Below are positions 38,264 to 48,883 of a stretch of DNA of 64,000 bases, piece by piece. The notes under the pieces were generated by a model. That model worked only from the letters and a program-made list of their open reading frames with translations, was not told the DNA's origin and made no database searches. Numbering within the stretch: the first letter of the stretch is position 1; the number at the start of each line of letters is the position of its first letter. Made by a program: the position numbers and the translations under genes. This DNA is from Pseudomonas parakoreensis. Lineage in GTDB: Bacteria; Pseudomonadota; Gammaproteobacteria; Pseudomonadales; Pseudomonadaceae. The DNA lies in assembly GCF_021602155.1 (NCBI RefSeq), contig NZ_BQHY01000001.1, forward strand, positions 536,690-600,689, in the 5' to 3' direction.

Positions 38264-38797
38264 TCAGGTGGGGCGATTTACCGGGTCGCGATTATCGTCA
38301 TCCTCGGCGTGCAGAAAGATCACCCGCGGATGCTCCAGCGGCGCCAGCGGTGGCGGCAGCTCCGCAGGCTCCAGTGGCCGAAAGTTCAGCACCACATGGC
38401 TGATGTCACCTTCCTGATCGTTGTGGATGGTCATCACCCCCGGCGTGCGCAGTTTCTGCAAGCGCTCATCGCACAGGCGGAAGCTCTTGCTCAGCCCTTC
38501 ATCATCGACCACCGGTGCCGGCAATCGACGCTGGGCGAAGCTTCGGCTTTTGCGCTGTTGATAACGCGCCCAACCAATCAGGATCACCGCGTTGACCAGC
38601 GCCACCCACAGGTAGATCTGCAACGTACCCAGCGCCTCGAATGCCGAGTTGTCGATGCGTGGCCCACCGGCGTGGGTTTCGATCAGCGGCCACAGCCCGC
38701 GTATCAGCAGGAACAGCAGGCCGACCCAGGCCAGCACGGTGAGAATCACGTCGATCACGACCAGGAACGGTCGCTGGCGGGTCCGGATGATTTTCAT
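38264..38797 (-). CDS. pgaD: PgaD, poly-N-acetylglucosamine synthesis subunit
   Basis: This 177-residue protein has two membrane helices (about 12-34 and 60-80) and a soluble C-terminus. PgaD pairs with PgaC and in E. coli is needed for cyclic-di-GMP-stimulated polymerisation. It overlaps pgaC by 4 bases and is last in pgaABCD. Confidence 0.9.
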   Translation of the reverse strand: MKIIRTRQRPFLVVIDVILTVLAWVGLLFLLIRGLWPLIETHAGGPRIDNSAFEALGTLQIYLWVALVNAVILIGWARYQQRKSRSFAQRRLPAPVVDDEGLSKSFRLCDERLQKLRTPGVMTIHNDQEGDISHVVLNFRPLEPAELPPPLAPLEHPRVIFLHAEDDDNRDPVNRPT

Positions 38798-40149
38798 TTG
38801 ATGACCTCCTCTTCGTCGTCGCCAACCGGTTTGATGCCCCGATCAGGACTGACCCAGCGCGCACGCTTCTGATGTTGGCCAAACAAGACCTTGGGGAAGC
38901 TGACCAAGGTGGTGAGCAGACTGACCAGCCAGAAAGCGATCGGGTACCAGACCACCCAGAACATGGTTCGGCCCAGACCCGGCTCATAGCGCCGGTCGAT
39001 AATGATGCTGACGGCGAACTGCACCAGACAGACGAAGGCCAGCAGCAATCCAGTGAACGCCGGGGGCATCAGGTGATGCACGGCAATCGACTCCGGCATG
39101 ACGACGAACTTGCCAACGGCCCAGAAGATTACCGACAGCAGAAAGGTGAAGGCCCAACCGGTCGAAAGGCAATACTCGAACAGCAGCGGCCACAGGTAAC
39201 GATGGCGGTACTGCCAGATGCCGCGGATGTTCTTGAACAGCACCTCGGCACCGCCCTGGGCCCAGCGCAGGCGCTGCTTCCACAGACCACGCAGGGTTTC
39301 CGGCATGAGGATCCAGCACAGCGCGCGCGGCTCGTAAAAGATGCTCCAGTGATCGAGTTGCAGCTTCCAGCTGATGTCGATGTCTTCGGTGATCATGTCC
39401 GGGCTCCAGTAGCCGACCCGGTTCAACGCGGTACGGCGGAAGGCGACGATCACCCCGGACACGGTGAAGATCCGCCCGAACACCCGTTGCGTGCGCTTGA
39501 TCAGGCCGATGATCGAGGAGAACTCACCGACCTGCACCCGCCCGACCAATGTTGAACGTGTACGGATACGCGGGTTGCCGGTCACCGCGCCGAGGCGCGC
39601 GTTGTCGAGCATCGGCGCCACCAGATAGGCCGCCGTGTTCGGTGCCAGCAGCGCGTCGCCGTCGATGCACACCAGATATTCGCTGCGCGCAGCAATGGCG
39701 CCCATGCGCAGCGCCACAGCCTTGCCCTGGTTTTCCGCCAGGTGCAGCACCCGCAGGCGTGGGTCTTCCTGGGCGAGCCGGTCGAGCACTTCGGCGGTGT
39801 TGTCCTTGGAACCGTCGTTGATCGCGATGACTTCGATGTTCGGGTAATGCTGGGCCAGCGCCGCGTGAATGGTATCGGCGGCGTTTTCGCCTTCGTTGTA
39901 GCAAGGGATCAGGATCGAGATCAGTGGTTCGCCTTCCAGTGGCGGCGGCAGGGTGTCGTCCTTCCACGGCCAGTGGCGTTCCCAGTGCAGCCAGAAATAC
40001 AGGCCACCGGCGATCCACAGGCCGGACATGAACAATGGGTAGAAGAACACGAAGTCCATCAGGAACTGCCCGGTGACCAGGAAGATCAACCCCAGCGGCA
40101 CGCCGAGGACGAGCGCCAGAACAAGCAGGGCTAACAGTCTATCCAGCAT
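38794..40149 (-). CDS. pgaC: PgaC, poly-beta-1,6-N-acetylglucosamine synthase
   Basis: This 451-residue processive family 2 glycosyltransferase has two N-terminal helices, a catalytic domain with substrate Asp motifs ([17 protein letters not shown]), catalytic base [10 protein letters not shown] and QRLRW. Several C-terminal helices follow. It polymerises UDP-GlcNAc at the inner membrane. It starts 1 base after the pgaB stop and overlaps pgaD, so expression is tightly coupled. Confidence 0.96.
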   Translation of the reverse strand: MLDRLLALLVLALVLGVPLGLIFLVTGQFLMDFVFFYPLFMSGLWIAGGLYFWLHWERHWPWKDDTLPPPLEGEPLISILIPCYNEGENAADTIHAALAQHYPNIEVIAINDGSKDNTAEVLDRLAQEDPRLRVLHLAENQGKAVALRMGAIAARSEYLVCIDGDALLAPNTAAYLVAPMLDNARLGAVTGNPRIRTRSTLVGRVQVGEFSSIIGLIKRTQRVFGRIFTVSGVIVAFRRTALNRVGYWSPDMITEDIDISWKLQLDHWSIFYEPRALCWILMPETLRGLWKQRLRWAQGGAEVLFKNIRGIWQYRHRYLWPLLFEYCLSTGWAFTFLLSVIFWAVGKFVVMPESIAVHHLMPPAFTGLLLAFVCLVQFAVSIIIDRRYEPGLGRTMFWVVWYPIAFWLVSLLTTLVSFPKVLFGQHQKRARWVSPDRGIKPVGDDEEEVIK

Positions 40150-40150
40150 G

Positions 40151-42148
40151 TCATGGGTTCCATTTGTTGGAGAGCGCAGGCCTTACGGTTTTCAGGTCCG
40201 GCAGGTTGTCGAGGAAGTTGTCCGGGTAGTAACCAAAACTGGTCGCCCCCTGACGCTTGAGCCGGCCCATCCAGTCCGCCAGTTGCGCACCGTCGATGTC
40301 GGCCTGATCCTTTTTCGTCCAGTCGCGGGCTTGCAGTTCGAAGACTGTGCGATCCAGTGCACCAGGGCGCTGTTTGATCTTCGCCACCAGTTCTTCAAGC
40401 CACGGGCCGGATTGCGCCTGGGTCTGTTTTTCCATCAGCGGCATGGCCATCGGCGCCGTCCAGTCGTAGGTCACGAGGAAGTCGTCGAGGTTCTGCGCAA
40501 ACCAGGCTTCGCTCTGCGGATTGAGCACCGGCTCGGCGAAGATGTTGCGTGCGGTCAGCACCTGCGGGCCACGGATTGCGCGGACTTTGGCGGTCAGTTC
40601 GTTGGTGAAGTCGATCAGGTATTTACTCTTGAAGCGCGTCCAGCGTTGCATCGCCGCCGGATCATCTCGAAGCGCAGCAATGGACCCCGGCAAGCCGTGC
40701 GCGGCATAAGCTTTCAGGGCCTCAGGGCTGGCGTCTTCGAAGTCCGACAGCACCGCGTCGTCGTGGTACAGAATGCCGTCCACCGAGGTCAGGCGCGCCA
40801 CGTCTTCGTAGATTTCACCGATGATCCGCCGTACTTGCGGATCGAACGGCGACAGGCGCTGATACTGGTCCGGATCGACCGCGGTGCTGCCGGTCTTCGG
40901 ATCCCAGCGCGTGACACGCGGCAGCTTCGAGTCGAGGCCAAAACTCAGCACCGGCATCCACGCGAAGACTTTCACGTGCGCCCGAGTGCGCAGTTGCCAG
41001 GCAACGCGGTCGAAAATGTCGGCGCGCACCGGCAGGTGACGGTTGGGGAAGTACAGCGAGTGCACCAGTCCGTCGCCCTTCGGATCGGCGAAGGCCTGCA
41101 GGAACACGGTGTTGGCACCCATGTCGGCCATGCGCTGGATCAGCTTGCCGAGGTTGATTTCCTGCTGTGCCGGGTCCGGGTCGTAAACGTTATCCAGATC
41201 GACGTGCACCACACGCATGGCGAAATCCGCTTGCACACCGACGATGCTGTTGGCGAAATGCTCGCCGTCGGGATCCGAGGCCACCAGGAAGCGCGGGCTG
41301 CTCATCAGGTTGTCGAGGGCGTCGAGACCGTCGTCCAGGGTCAGGGCCATTTCGTAGCCCTGCTCGCCGACCACGGCCAGCGAAGTGCCGTCCGCCGTGC
41401 CGTACGGCCAGACCCAGATGCGCGGTTTCTTGCCGGTGACTTTGCGGATTTTTTCCGAGATGGTCGCCACGTCATTGCTGATTCGAGCGCGGAACTGTTC
41501 TTCGGACTCATAGCGTTTGGTGAGCGGATCGTAGCGTCGGGTGGCCGCCGCCGGCTGCATGTTGCCTTGCGGGTTGGCGAGGATGCCTTTGTGGCTGGCG
41601 TCGGTGTGCGCGGCGATTTCCACCAGCCCTGACTGCGAGATTTCCCGCACCTGATCCCAGGTCAGAAAGTCCGAACGTGCGCGGGGTGCACCGGCAAAAT
41701 CCACCGGTTGATTGAGCGGCGTGTCGATCCACACGCCGACCGGCGCCAGCAGAGCGTGCCAGTTGTAGGCGCGCAGCACCGGCAGCACGCGGGTGTAGAA
41801 GCTTGAATAACCATCGTCGAAGCTGAGCAGGATCGCTTTGGCCGGCAGTTCCGGGCCGCCCTTGCGCGCCGCCATGATCTGATCGACGGTGACCGGTTGG
41901 TAGCCGTTCTCCCGCAGCCACGCGAGCTGCTCGATCATGCGTTCGGTGCGCACCGCCACCACCGCCTGATCGGGGTCGCGGTCTTCGATATCGTGATAGG
42001 CGATGCCCAGCACGTGGTTTTTCGGCCAGGGTTTTTCATTGGCCGCCACCGGACGTTGCGACGGCGGCGCGAAGGCCGGGGCTTGCTGGGCGCAGGCGCT
42101 GATCAGCAGCACTCCCAGCAGAAGGATGAAACGCGTCATCAAAGGCAT
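40151..42148 (-). CDS. pgaB: PgaB, PNAG N-deacetylase lipoprotein
   Basis: This 665-residue protein has a lipoprotein signal (LLISAC lipobox, Cys about residue 19). The N-terminal polysaccharide deacetylase domain (about 45-290) has [11 protein letters not shown] and the metal-binding HTDASHKG. The C-terminal glycoside-hydrolase-like domain (about 310-650) includes [15 protein letters not shown]. It partly deacetylates the polymer in the periplasm before export by PgaA. ATG 42148 is chosen; a TTG two codons earlier is possible. Confidence 0.95.
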   Translation of the reverse strand: MPLMTRFILLLGVLLISACAQQAPAFAPPSQRPVAANEKPWPKNHVLGIAYHDIEDRDPDQAVVAVRTERMIEQLAWLRENGYQPVTVDQIMAARKGGPELPAKAILLSFDDGYSSFYTRVLPVLRAYNWHALLAPVGVWIDTPLNQPVDFAGAPRARSDFLTWDQVREISQSGLVEIAAHTDASHKGILANPQGNMQPAAATRRYDPLTKRYESEEQFRARISNDVATISEKIRKVTGKKPRIWVWPYGTADGTSLAVVGEQGYEMALTLDDGLDALDNLMSSPRFLVASDPDGEHFANSIVGVQADFAMRVVHVDLDNVYDPDPAQQEINLGKLIQRMADMGANTVFLQAFADPKGDGLVHSLYFPNRHLPVRADIFDRVAWQLRTRAHVKVFAWMPVLSFGLDSKLPRVTRWDPKTGSTAVDPDQYQRLSPFDPQVRRIIGEIYEDVARLTSVDGILYHDDAVLSDFEDASPEALKAYAAHGLPGSIAALRDDPAAMQRWTRFKSKYLIDFTNELTAKVRAIRGPQVLTARNIFAEPVLNPQSEAWFAQNLDDFLVTYDWTAPMAMPLMEKQTQAQSGPWLEELVAKIKQRPGALDRTVFELQARDWTKKDQADIDGAQLADWMGRLKRQGATSFGYYPDNFLDNLPDLKTVRPALSNKWNP

Positions 42149-42160
42149 CTTCAAACTCTT

Positions 42161-44641
42161 CTAGAAGCGGAAAGTGAGGTCGACGAGCAGACGCAGATCG
42201 GTCTCCCGATCACCGTCGTAGGGCCGGTTGATCACACTGAACAAACCGCCCACCTCGAACACGTCGTTCCAGGCATAACGCTGGCCGTAGCCGAGCATCG
42301 CCATGCCGCCAGTGCCGTGATCACGCTGGCTGTAGGTGCCTGCACCGGCCTGGAACTGCTGGCTCCACGAGGTTTCGTAACGGTGGTAGAGCACATGGTT
42401 GACGTTGACCGTCGGCATCACGCTGAAGTCCGATTTCGGGTTGAAGTACGGCACATCCTCGGACTTGGAGTTGTGGCTGGTACCGACTTCCAGACCGGCA
42501 TCAACCTGCACGTTCGGCGCGCTGTAGACGCCCTCGCGCCCGGTGAGCAAAGCTTCGACGCGGTTATTGCCGTCGCTGAAGTGCGACGGACTGACCGACA
42601 GCCGCCACTCGCGACTTTCGTTGGCGCGCCAGCGAATGAACGCGTTGCCGCCGTTGGCCTTGATGTCACTGTTGAGCGCCCGCAACGGCGTCTCGGCCGA
42701 CAGATAGGCGAAGCTGCCGCCGTACTGCCAGTGGTCGTTGATGTCGCGGGCAATCGCGATGCGCGCGCCCTGTTTGGCGCCGTAACCGTAATCGTGGTTG
42801 GAGACCTCGGCTTCCAGGCTCATGTCGCGGGTACGACGCTCCAGGCCCACGCGCTGGAAGCGGTCGGTACCGGTGCCTTCGGCGAAGTCGCCGGTGGCAT
42901 ACCCGGCGCCGACGAACACCCGCCAGTCTTCATCGATCGGCGGGCTGTACAAAGTGCTCTGGATGCCGAAATCGCGGCTGCCACTGACCGCGCCCGCACC
43001 ACTGCCGCCGCCTCCGTTGGCCTTGCCGCCATAGGCTTCGACGCGCAGTTCGGACATGTCGTGCACTTCGCGCTCGCGGGCCGCACGCTGCACCTGACGG
43101 TTGTCGGGAAAACGCGCGACCACGTCATCGGTCAGCGCATCCATCTGCCGCCATTCCTGCAGGGTCATCGCGGTGCGTGCCTGAGCGAGTTCCAGGCCCA
43201 TGTCGCGCGGGACCATGCTCTCGGTTTCCTTGAGCTGGGTTTCCGCGCGGCGTGGCCATTGCCGGGCCAGGTACAGATCGGCCTGCGCCAGACGCAGGCC
43301 GATGTTGCCCGGGGCCTGATCGACCAGTGTCTGCAGGCGTTCCTCGCCGTGCGGCAGGTCGGAGCCGTAGGTGCCGGCCTGCGCCGCGAGTTGCTGCGCG
43401 TCCATCCATTCGTCGTTGGGGTTGCCGATCGGCAAGCCCTTGAGTTCGACGCGCGGTTTCTGGGTCTTGGCCAGGTCCTCGGCGACGTTGCGCGCTTCAT
43501 CGGCGCGATCGCTTTCCAGCAACGAGTAATACAACGCGGTGGTGTCTTCGAGGCGATCACCGACATCGGCGTCCGGGGCCGACAGCACCTGGCGATACAG
43601 GTCGGTAGAGACTTCTGGCTGGCGCTGATCCAGATACGACGCGGCGACCCAGCGCAAGGCGTAGGTCGGAATCTTCACGCCTTGGCTTTGCAGCTTCTGG
43701 TATTCATTGATCACGTCAGCGGTGCGCGCCCGGGCCTTGAGTGCACCCATGCGGTCGATGCGCCAGCGAATCACGTCATCGTGGGCGCTGGCATCCGGGG
43801 TCCAGGTGGCGAGCAGTTTGTCGTAATCGGCCAGCGCGCGGTCGGCGATCACGTAGCGTTCTTGTTCACTGCGGGTGGCGAGTTCGGCCAGACGCACGCG
43901 TTCGGCGGCCAGATCACCTTCGAGGCGGCGCAGGGTGACCGGGTCGATCAGCCCCGGACGTTGATTGGCCAGACGCAGCGCCGGTTCCGGCAGCCGCGCC
44001 TTTTGCAGGGCGACCACGTATTCGCGGGCGACCTCCGGCTTGCTGCCGGCACGGATAAACGCTTGATCGTATTCAAACAACGCGTCGTACTGCTTGCCGG
44101 CGCGGGTCAGGGCATAGCCCAGGGCAAGGCGGCGCGAGGGGTCGTCAGGTTTGGCGGCGACCAGCGCCTTGGCGCGGGTCACGGCTTCGTCGGGTTTGCC
44201 CGCGTCAGCCTGAGTCAGGGCCAGCCCCAATTGCAGGTCAGCGTTGTCCGGCTCCAGCGCCAGCGCCTTGTTGTAGACCTGAGTCGCCTGATCCCAACGC
44301 TTGAGGTTGCGATAGGCCCGTGCCGTGGCGGTCAGTGCCTGCACCGGCAGCACCCGGTCACGGCCCTGGGTTTCATAGACCTGCACCACTTCGGCATCGA
44401 GGCCGGCCCAACTGGCGATCTGCAGGTGATCGCTGATCTGGCCAGTGGTCGACTGCCCCGGCGGCACCTGGCGCAGCACATTCAGCGCGGGCGTGGTCTG
44501 CCCGGCACGGGCATCACGCACCATCTGATCATAGGGCGTGTCGGCAAACGCCAGTGCCGGCCAGAGCAACTGGCTGCACAGCGCAACACGAAACAACGGG
44601 CGTAAACCACGATGTAGAACAGGCACATCAATACGCGGCAT
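42161..44641 (-). CDS. pgaA: PgaA, outer-membrane PNAG export porin
   Basis: This 826-residue protein has a signal peptide ending about residue 33 (LAFA-DT). A long helical TPR superhelix (about 40-510) includes repeated patterns such as LQLGLALTQADAGKPDEAV. A C-terminal beta-barrel (about 520-826) ends in the canonical LLVDLTFRF with terminal Phe. It is the first gene of pgaABCD, with AAGGA about 10 bases upstream of ATG 44641. Confidence 0.95.
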   Translation of the reverse strand: MPRIDVPVLHRGLRPLFRVALCSQLLWPALAFADTPYDQMVRDARAGQTTPALNVLRQVPPGQSTTGQISDHLQIASWAGLDAEVVQVYETQGRDRVLPVQALTATARAYRNLKRWDQATQVYNKALALEPDNADLQLGLALTQADAGKPDEAVTRAKALVAAKPDDPSRRLALGYALTRAGKQYDALFEYDQAFIRAGSKPEVAREYVVALQKARLPEPALRLANQRPGLIDPVTLRRLEGDLAAERVRLAELATRSEQERYVIADRALADYDKLLATWTPDASAHDDVIRWRIDRMGALKARARTADVINEYQKLQSQGVKIPTYALRWVAASYLDQRQPEVSTDLYRQVLSAPDADVGDRLEDTTALYYSLLESDRADEARNVAEDLAKTQKPRVELKGLPIGNPNDEWMDAQQLAAQAGTYGSDLPHGEERLQTLVDQAPGNIGLRLAQADLYLARQWPRRAETQLKETESMVPRDMGLELAQARTAMTLQEWRQMDALTDDVVARFPDNRQVQRAAREREVHDMSELRVEAYGGKANGGGGSGAGAVSGSRDFGIQSTLYSPPIDEDWRVFVGAGYATGDFAEGTGTDRFQRVGLERRTRDMSLEAEVSNHDYGYGAKQGARIAIARDINDHWQYGGSFAYLSAETPLRALNSDIKANGGNAFIRWRANESREWRLSVSPSHFSDGNNRVEALLTGREGVYSAPNVQVDAGLEVGTSHNSKSEDVPYFNPKSDFSVMPTVNVNHVLYHRYETSWSQQFQAGAGTYSQRDHGTGGMAMLGYGQRYAWNDVFEVGGLFSVINRPYDGDRETDLRLLVDLTFRF

Positions 44642-44835
44642 TCGTCAGCATCCTTACATGGCCAGCCGGGTCGCAATGCCCCCCTTGCCCATTCGTAACG
44701 GAGGCTGAGCCAACAAGGACCCAGCCAAGCTTAGTCAGGCAGTCTTGCATGCAAGCGTAGTCGAATATTCAGAACACAATAATTGTTCAGAATCGTGCCG
44801 CCGGTTCAGTGGAAAACCCGAACGCCAGACAGCAA
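44642..44835. promoter_or_regulatory. Upstream region of pgaABCD
   Basis: The 194 bases between pgaA and the terminator of the convergent-side gene must carry the pga promoter. An AT-rich patch with the direct pair AATATTCAGAACA/AATTGTTCAGAATC lies at about 44764-44796. No sigma site could be assigned with confidence. Confidence 0.4.
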
Positions 44836-44871
44836 AACGCCCGGCGTCCGCGAATCCAGAGGCCGGGCGTT
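44836..44871 (-). terminator. Rho-independent terminator after the DUF945 gene
   Basis: A perfect 10-base stem (AACGCCCGGC/GCCGGGCGTT) with a 16-base loop lies about 19 bases beyond the gene stop. On the minus strand it continues into TTTTG. Confidence 0.85.
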
Positions 44872-44889
44872 GCTATTTAGAGCGCAGGA

Positions 44890-46395
44890 TTACTGCACTT
44901 GCGTGACGCCAGCGAACTTGCTCATCAGGAAGCCGACGAACTGCTCGACGGTCATTTTCTGGCCGTTGAATTCCACCTGGTTGGCGGCGTAGTGCAGCTT
45001 GGTCACGACATTGGTGCCGTCGACGGTCGCCAATTGCGAACCGACTGCCATCCCGGAGAACATGTCGGCGCCGGCGCTGGCCTGGTCGACGATGGCTTTG
45101 GCGTCAGTCTGACCGTCGAGCTGCGCCTGCACGCTGAGCAGATCGATCAGCATCGGCTTGGACACCTGAATATTCAGGTCCAGCAGCGCGATCAATTGCT
45201 TGCCCAGTTGATCCGGCGGCAGGTCCATCGACTGCGGTTTGGTCAGATCAATCACCAGACTGGCGCGGCTTTCACCGTTGGCGGTTTTCAGCGACAGGTT
45301 TTCCAGCGCGATCTGTGGGCTGGCGGCCAGCAGTTTCTGCAGGTCAGCCTTGACCTGTGCCGATTCGGCTTCGGTCAGGTTCAGTTCCGGTGCCGGCAGA
45401 CCGGCCTCGGCAGCCGCCGCCGCTTCCTTCTCGTACGGCTGCAATTTGGTCTGGTAGATCTGCATCAGCGACATCGTCGACGGGATGTCGAGATTTTTCA
45501 GGCTCATGGCCATGTTGGCCGAACCGATTTTCTTGTCGTTGAGGGTGACTTCACCGACCTTGTAGTCAGCGCGGCCCGAAGCATTGCTGCCGCTCTCTTC
45601 GGTGAGGTTCTTCATTTCGAAGTTCTTCACACCGAGTACCGACTGCTTGGGACCGAAGGTAGTTTTGCTGTTGGTCAGCTCCAGGGTGTTTTCCCCGGTG
45701 TAGTAGCCGTAGCTGCTCTTGGTGAGGTTGCTGGCCAGCGTCAGTCCGTTGAGTTCGACCTGCACCGGTGCCTGATCCTGCGACACGGTGACCAGTTTCA
45801 GGCTGTCCATGTAGCCGTCAGCCTTGACCTTCTGCGCCTGGGCACTGGCGGAGATGTTCATGGTCAGGCCGGAAAACTTCAGGCTCGACTGCTCGTCCAG
45901 CGAGGTTTCCAGCGGCAGCAGTTCCAGGCTGCTGGTGGTGGATTCGTCGTAGCCGATGTTGGTCACACCTTTGAGCGGCGCGGCGCCCTTGGTGGCGGCA
46001 AACCATTTTTCGGTGGCCGGGCTCTTTTCCAGCTCGTAATTGCTGGTGGCCATGACCGGCAGCCACTTCAGCGACACCAGGCGCGAGAACGGCAGCGGGC
46101 CGTGTTCGATGTGATCGACGAACAGCAGCTCGACCGGCTGGTCACCGAACATCTCGCCTTCGCCCTTGAGGCGGTAGTGCGCGGTGCTGGTAAAGGTGTG
46201 GCGCTCCAGCGACACCAGCTCCAGCGACGCGCTGCCATTGGAGCCGGCCATCGCGGTCTGCAGCTCTTTGTTGGCGTTGCTGACGGCGTTGTTCAGTACG
46301 CCTTCGATCTTGGTCCCGGTGTACCAGGCCCCGCCGGCGCTGATCGCACCGATGGCAACAACAATTCCGAGAAGCACGCCTGCTGATTTATTCAT
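44890..46395 (-). CDS. YdgA-family (DUF945) exported protein
   Basis: This 501-residue protein has an N-terminal hydrophobic segment (about 6-26, a signal anchor) and a long periplasmic region. Features typical of DUF945 include GGAWYTGTKIE just after the membrane segment and an extended beta-rich body with many LxLxNL patterns. YdgA of E. coli is an inner-membrane-associated protein of unclear role. ATG 46395 (MNKSAG) is preferred over an upstream frame start at 46410. It is a single-gene unit with its own terminator. Confidence 0.85.
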   Translation of the reverse strand: MNKSAGVLLGIVVAIGAISAGGAWYTGTKIEGVLNNAVSNANKELQTAMAGSNGSASLELVSLERHTFTSTAHYRLKGEGEMFGDQPVELLFVDHIEHGPLPFSRLVSLKWLPVMATSNYELEKSPATEKWFAATKGAAPLKGVTNIGYDESTTSSLELLPLETSLDEQSSLKFSGLTMNISASAQAQKVKADGYMDSLKLVTVSQDQAPVQVELNGLTLASNLTKSSYGYYTGENTLELTNSKTTFGPKQSVLGVKNFEMKNLTEESGSNASGRADYKVGEVTLNDKKIGSANMAMSLKNLDIPSTMSLMQIYQTKLQPYEKEAAAAAEAGLPAPELNLTEAESAQVKADLQKLLAASPQIALENLSLKTANGESRASLVIDLTKPQSMDLPPDQLGKQLIALLDLNIQVSKPMLIDLLSVQAQLDGQTDAKAIVDQASAGADMFSGMAVGSQLATVDGTNVVTKLHYAANQVEFNGQKMTVEQFVGFLMSKFAGVTQVQ

Positions 46396-46711
46396 GAATG
46401 ACCTGATCAATGTCCGTGGCTGAAAGTGTGGTCGTCTTCCCTGAACCCGTGACCGGGTCGCGGCTCGACTCCGCTGAAATTAGCGGTGGAGATTAGCACT
46501 GGCAGCGCGAAGCGGCCCAATGTTTAAAGGTTAAAGAGTGTCTATGGGGAGTGTGGACAGCTGACAGGCGGGGAGAGTTGCAGTGTTGTTGAGGACGCTA
46601 TCGCTGGCAAGCCAGCTCCCACAGGACTGGTTGTGTTCACAAAATCCGAGAACACCACAAAAACTGTGGGCGCTGGCTTGCCAGCGATGGGGCCAGAGGA
46701 CTCCCAGAAGA
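46396..46711. other. Gene-free stretch with a REP pair
   Basis: These 316 bases between two leftward genes include the promoter region of the DUF945 gene and the family A REP pair at 46599-46690. No further coding sequence is supported. Confidence 0.5.
46599..46690. repeat. REP pair, family A (inverted)
   Basis: Family A arms lie between two genes of the same strand. The right arm has one change (GGGCGCTGG). Confidence 0.88.
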
Positions 46712-47347
46712 TCAGGAATACTGAACCTCGATCTCATCGAGCTGATGATCGAAGCTCTTCAACCGCGCCGTCCAGGTATACACCAGCACTTCAAAGTCGC
46801 GATCGATCACCGCCCCGCCCGGCCCGTCGGCCCGGGGGTCGCAGAAATCCAGCTGATAGCGCTCGCGGGCCATGGCCGTGGCGACATCCGACAGTTCGCG
46901 GGCATTGTTGAGCCAGTGCCAACCTTCATCGGCAATCTGCTTGTCGAGTTCCAGACACTGTTTTTTCAGGGCTTCGAGGCTTTTTTCCAGCGGCGTGCCG
47001 GTCAGTTCGCCCATGACTTCGGCGAAGGTGCGTCCCGGCTGCCAGTAGCTGCCCCAGAAGTAGCGATCGAACACGGTTTCGACCCGGCGCAGGGCGACTT
47101 TGGTGTCCCAGATCAGCACCAGGGTCTTGCCTTGTTCAAGTTGGCGTTTCTTGACCCGCTGCACCTGGATCGACGCCCAGGCCACGACGACGATGGCCAT
47201 CACCGCGATCAACGCCGTGGCGCTGTCGAGGAAGACCATGGCCTTGTCGATCTGATGGGCCAGCATGATGCCGTAGAAATAGGTGGCCGACAGCAGCACC
47301 AGCGCTACCAGGGCGCACCAGAAGCCGAGAGCGTAAGGGTTTTTCAT
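46712..47347 (-). CDS. Membrane protein of unknown function
   Basis: This 211-residue protein has two N-terminal hydrophobic helices (about 8-28 and 42-63) and a cytoplasmic, charged helical region rich in Lys/Glu/Trp (for example DRYFWGSYWQPGR). I do not recognise a family. GGGGAA precedes the start. It stands between the DUF945 gene and the efflux operon and need not be functionally linked to either. Confidence 0.72.
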   Translation of the reverse strand: MKNPYALGFWCALVALVLLSATYFYGIMLAHQIDKAMVFLDSATALIAVMAIVVVAWASIQVQRVKKRQLEQGKTLVLIWDTKVALRRVETVFDRYFWGSYWQPGRTFAEVMGELTGTPLEKSLEALKKQCLELDKQIADEGWHWLNNARELSDVATAMARERYQLDFCDPRADGPGGAVIDRDFEVLVYTWTARLKSFDHQLDEIEVQYS

Positions 47348-47384
47348 TATTGGTTTCCCCTAGACCAGCGCTAGCAATGTGCGC

Positions 47385-47416
47385 TGAAAGGGTGCGTTGC
47401 ACGGGGCACCCTTTCA
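47385..47416. terminator. Hairpin after the efflux operon (candidate terminator)
   Basis: A perfect 11-base inverted repeat TGAAAGGGTGC/GCACCCTTTCA with a 10-base loop lies 25 bases beyond the outer-membrane gene stop. It lacks a clear T-run, so it may be an mRNA-stability hairpin or a Rho-assisted terminator. Confidence 0.6.
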
Positions 47417-47440
47417 ACACTTCAAAGCATAGCAACGGCT

Positions 47441-48883
47441 TCAGGGTTTGCTGGTGCTTGAGGCTTGCGTTCGTCCGCTTTCCCAACCGCCGCCCAGAGC
47501 GAGGAACAAATCGATCTGGCTCATGGCAACCTGGGTGTTGGCGGCGGCCAGTTGCGCAGTGACGTCGGTGTAGGTGCGGGTCGCCTGCAGGTCGGCAAGG
47601 AACGACTCGCGCCCGGCCTGGAAGAAGCGATGGGTCTGGTCCGCCGCCAGTTTCGCTGATTGCTCGGCGTCGGCCAGGGCGTCGCGGCGTTGCAGCAGTG
47701 CGCTGTACTGGGCCAGACCGGTCTGGGTTTCGCGGATGGCGTTGAGCACCACGCCGTCGAAATGCGCCAGCGCGCCCTGAGTGTTGGCTTCGGCTTCACG
47801 GATACGTGCGCGGGCGCCGTTGGTCGGCACCTTCCAGCTCAGCGACGGGCCAAAGCCCCAGCGGTTGGTCGATGGATCGCCAAGATCGGAAACGATGCCG
47901 ACGGTGCCGATGGTCGCGCCGATGCTGATGTCCGGGTACAGCTCACCGGTTGCAATGCCGATGCCGGCGGTCGCGGCGGCCAGACGACGCTCGGCCTGCC
48001 GCACATCAGGCCGACGCTTGAGCAGCGCTGCACCGTCGCCCACCGGCAACTGTTGGGCGATTTTCGGCAGTTCGGCACAGGTCGCGGTGCCGGCAGGCAA
48101 CTGGTCGACCGGTTTGGCCAGCAGCATCGACAGGCGGAACAATCCGGCCTGACGCGCCGCTTCGTAGCGCGGCAGGTCAGCCCGCAAGGATTTGAATTGG
48201 GTTTGCGAGCGGGTGACCTGGGTCTCGTCACCACGCCCGGCATCGCGCAAGCGCTGGATCAGCGTGGTGCTCTGCGATTGCAGGTCGAGGGAATGCTGAG
48301 CGATTTCCCGTTCTTCGTTGGCGGCACACACTTGGGTGTAGGCGCGAACCACGTCCGCCACCAGGGTGACGCGCGCGGTGTCGGCCGCCGCTTGCGTGGC
48401 ATCGGCGTTGGCTTTCGCCGCTTCGATCCCGCGTTGCAGCGTGCCCCACAGATCGAACTGGTAAGACGCGCTGATACCGATGTCAGCGACGTTGGCCACC
48501 GGGACTTTTTCCGGCAGCAGGAACGCCTGTCCGGATTCCTGCAAGCGCTGCGCGCCCATCTTCACGCCGCCGCTCCAGCCACCGGCCGCTTCGGCTTCAT
48601 CGACCTGGGCACGGGCCCGCGACAGGTTGGCCGCCGCCACCCGCAAATCCGTATTGGAAGCCATGGCCTGCTGCACCAGTTGATCCAGACGCGGATCCTT
48701 ATACAGCCGCCACCAGTCCGCCGGCACCGGCGCCGACACCACTGGTTTGCCGTCCACCGCCAGCTCGCCCTGAAAATCCTTGCGCTGCACCGCCGCGTCA
48801 GCGGGCAGATGATAGTCCGGCCCGACCATCTGACAGGCCGAGAGCATCATGCCCAACCCGGCGATCATCAGGGCCCTGTTCAT
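47441..48883 (-). CDS. Outer-membrane efflux lipoprotein (NodT/OprM family)
   Basis: This 480-residue TolC-fold protein has a lipobox (MLSACQMVGPDY) at the N-terminus, followed by two OEP domains with internal similarity (about 60-270 and 275-470) and RRPDVRQAERRLAAA, a family signature. It would form the outer-membrane channel of the pump encoded upstream. Its ATG overlaps the membrane-fusion gene stop by 4 bases. It is the last gene of the five-gene operon. Confidence 0.93.
   Translation of the reverse strand: MNRALMIAGLGMMLSACQMVGPDYHLPADAAVQRKDFQGELAVDGKPVVSAPVPADWWRLYKDPRLDQLVQQAMASNTDLRVAAANLSRARAQVDEAEAAGGWSGGVKMGAQRLQESGQAFLLPEKVPVANVADIGISASYQFDLWGTLQRGIEAAKANADATQAAADTARVTLVADVVRAYTQVCAANEEREIAQHSLDLQSQSTTLIQRLRDAGRGDETQVTRSQTQFKSLRADLPRYEAARQAGLFRLSMLLAKPVDQLPAGTATCAELPKIAQQLPVGDGAALLKRRPDVRQAERRLAAATAGIGIATGELYPDISIGATIGTVGIVSDLGDPSTNRWGFGPSLSWKVPTNGARARIREAEANTQGALAHFDGVVLNAIRETQTGLAQYSALLQRRDALADAEQSAKLAADQTHRFFQAGRESFLADLQATRTYTDVTAQLAAANTQVAMSQIDLFLALGGGWESGRTQASSTSKP

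Noticed and set aside
41897-44605. Very long open frame (about 900 codons) on the plus strand opposite pgaA and part of pgaB
   Set aside because: It is the antisense frame of high-GC coding DNA. It gives low-complexity His/Arg/Gln-rich text with no family resemblance, while the minus strand encodes clear PgaA and PgaB.
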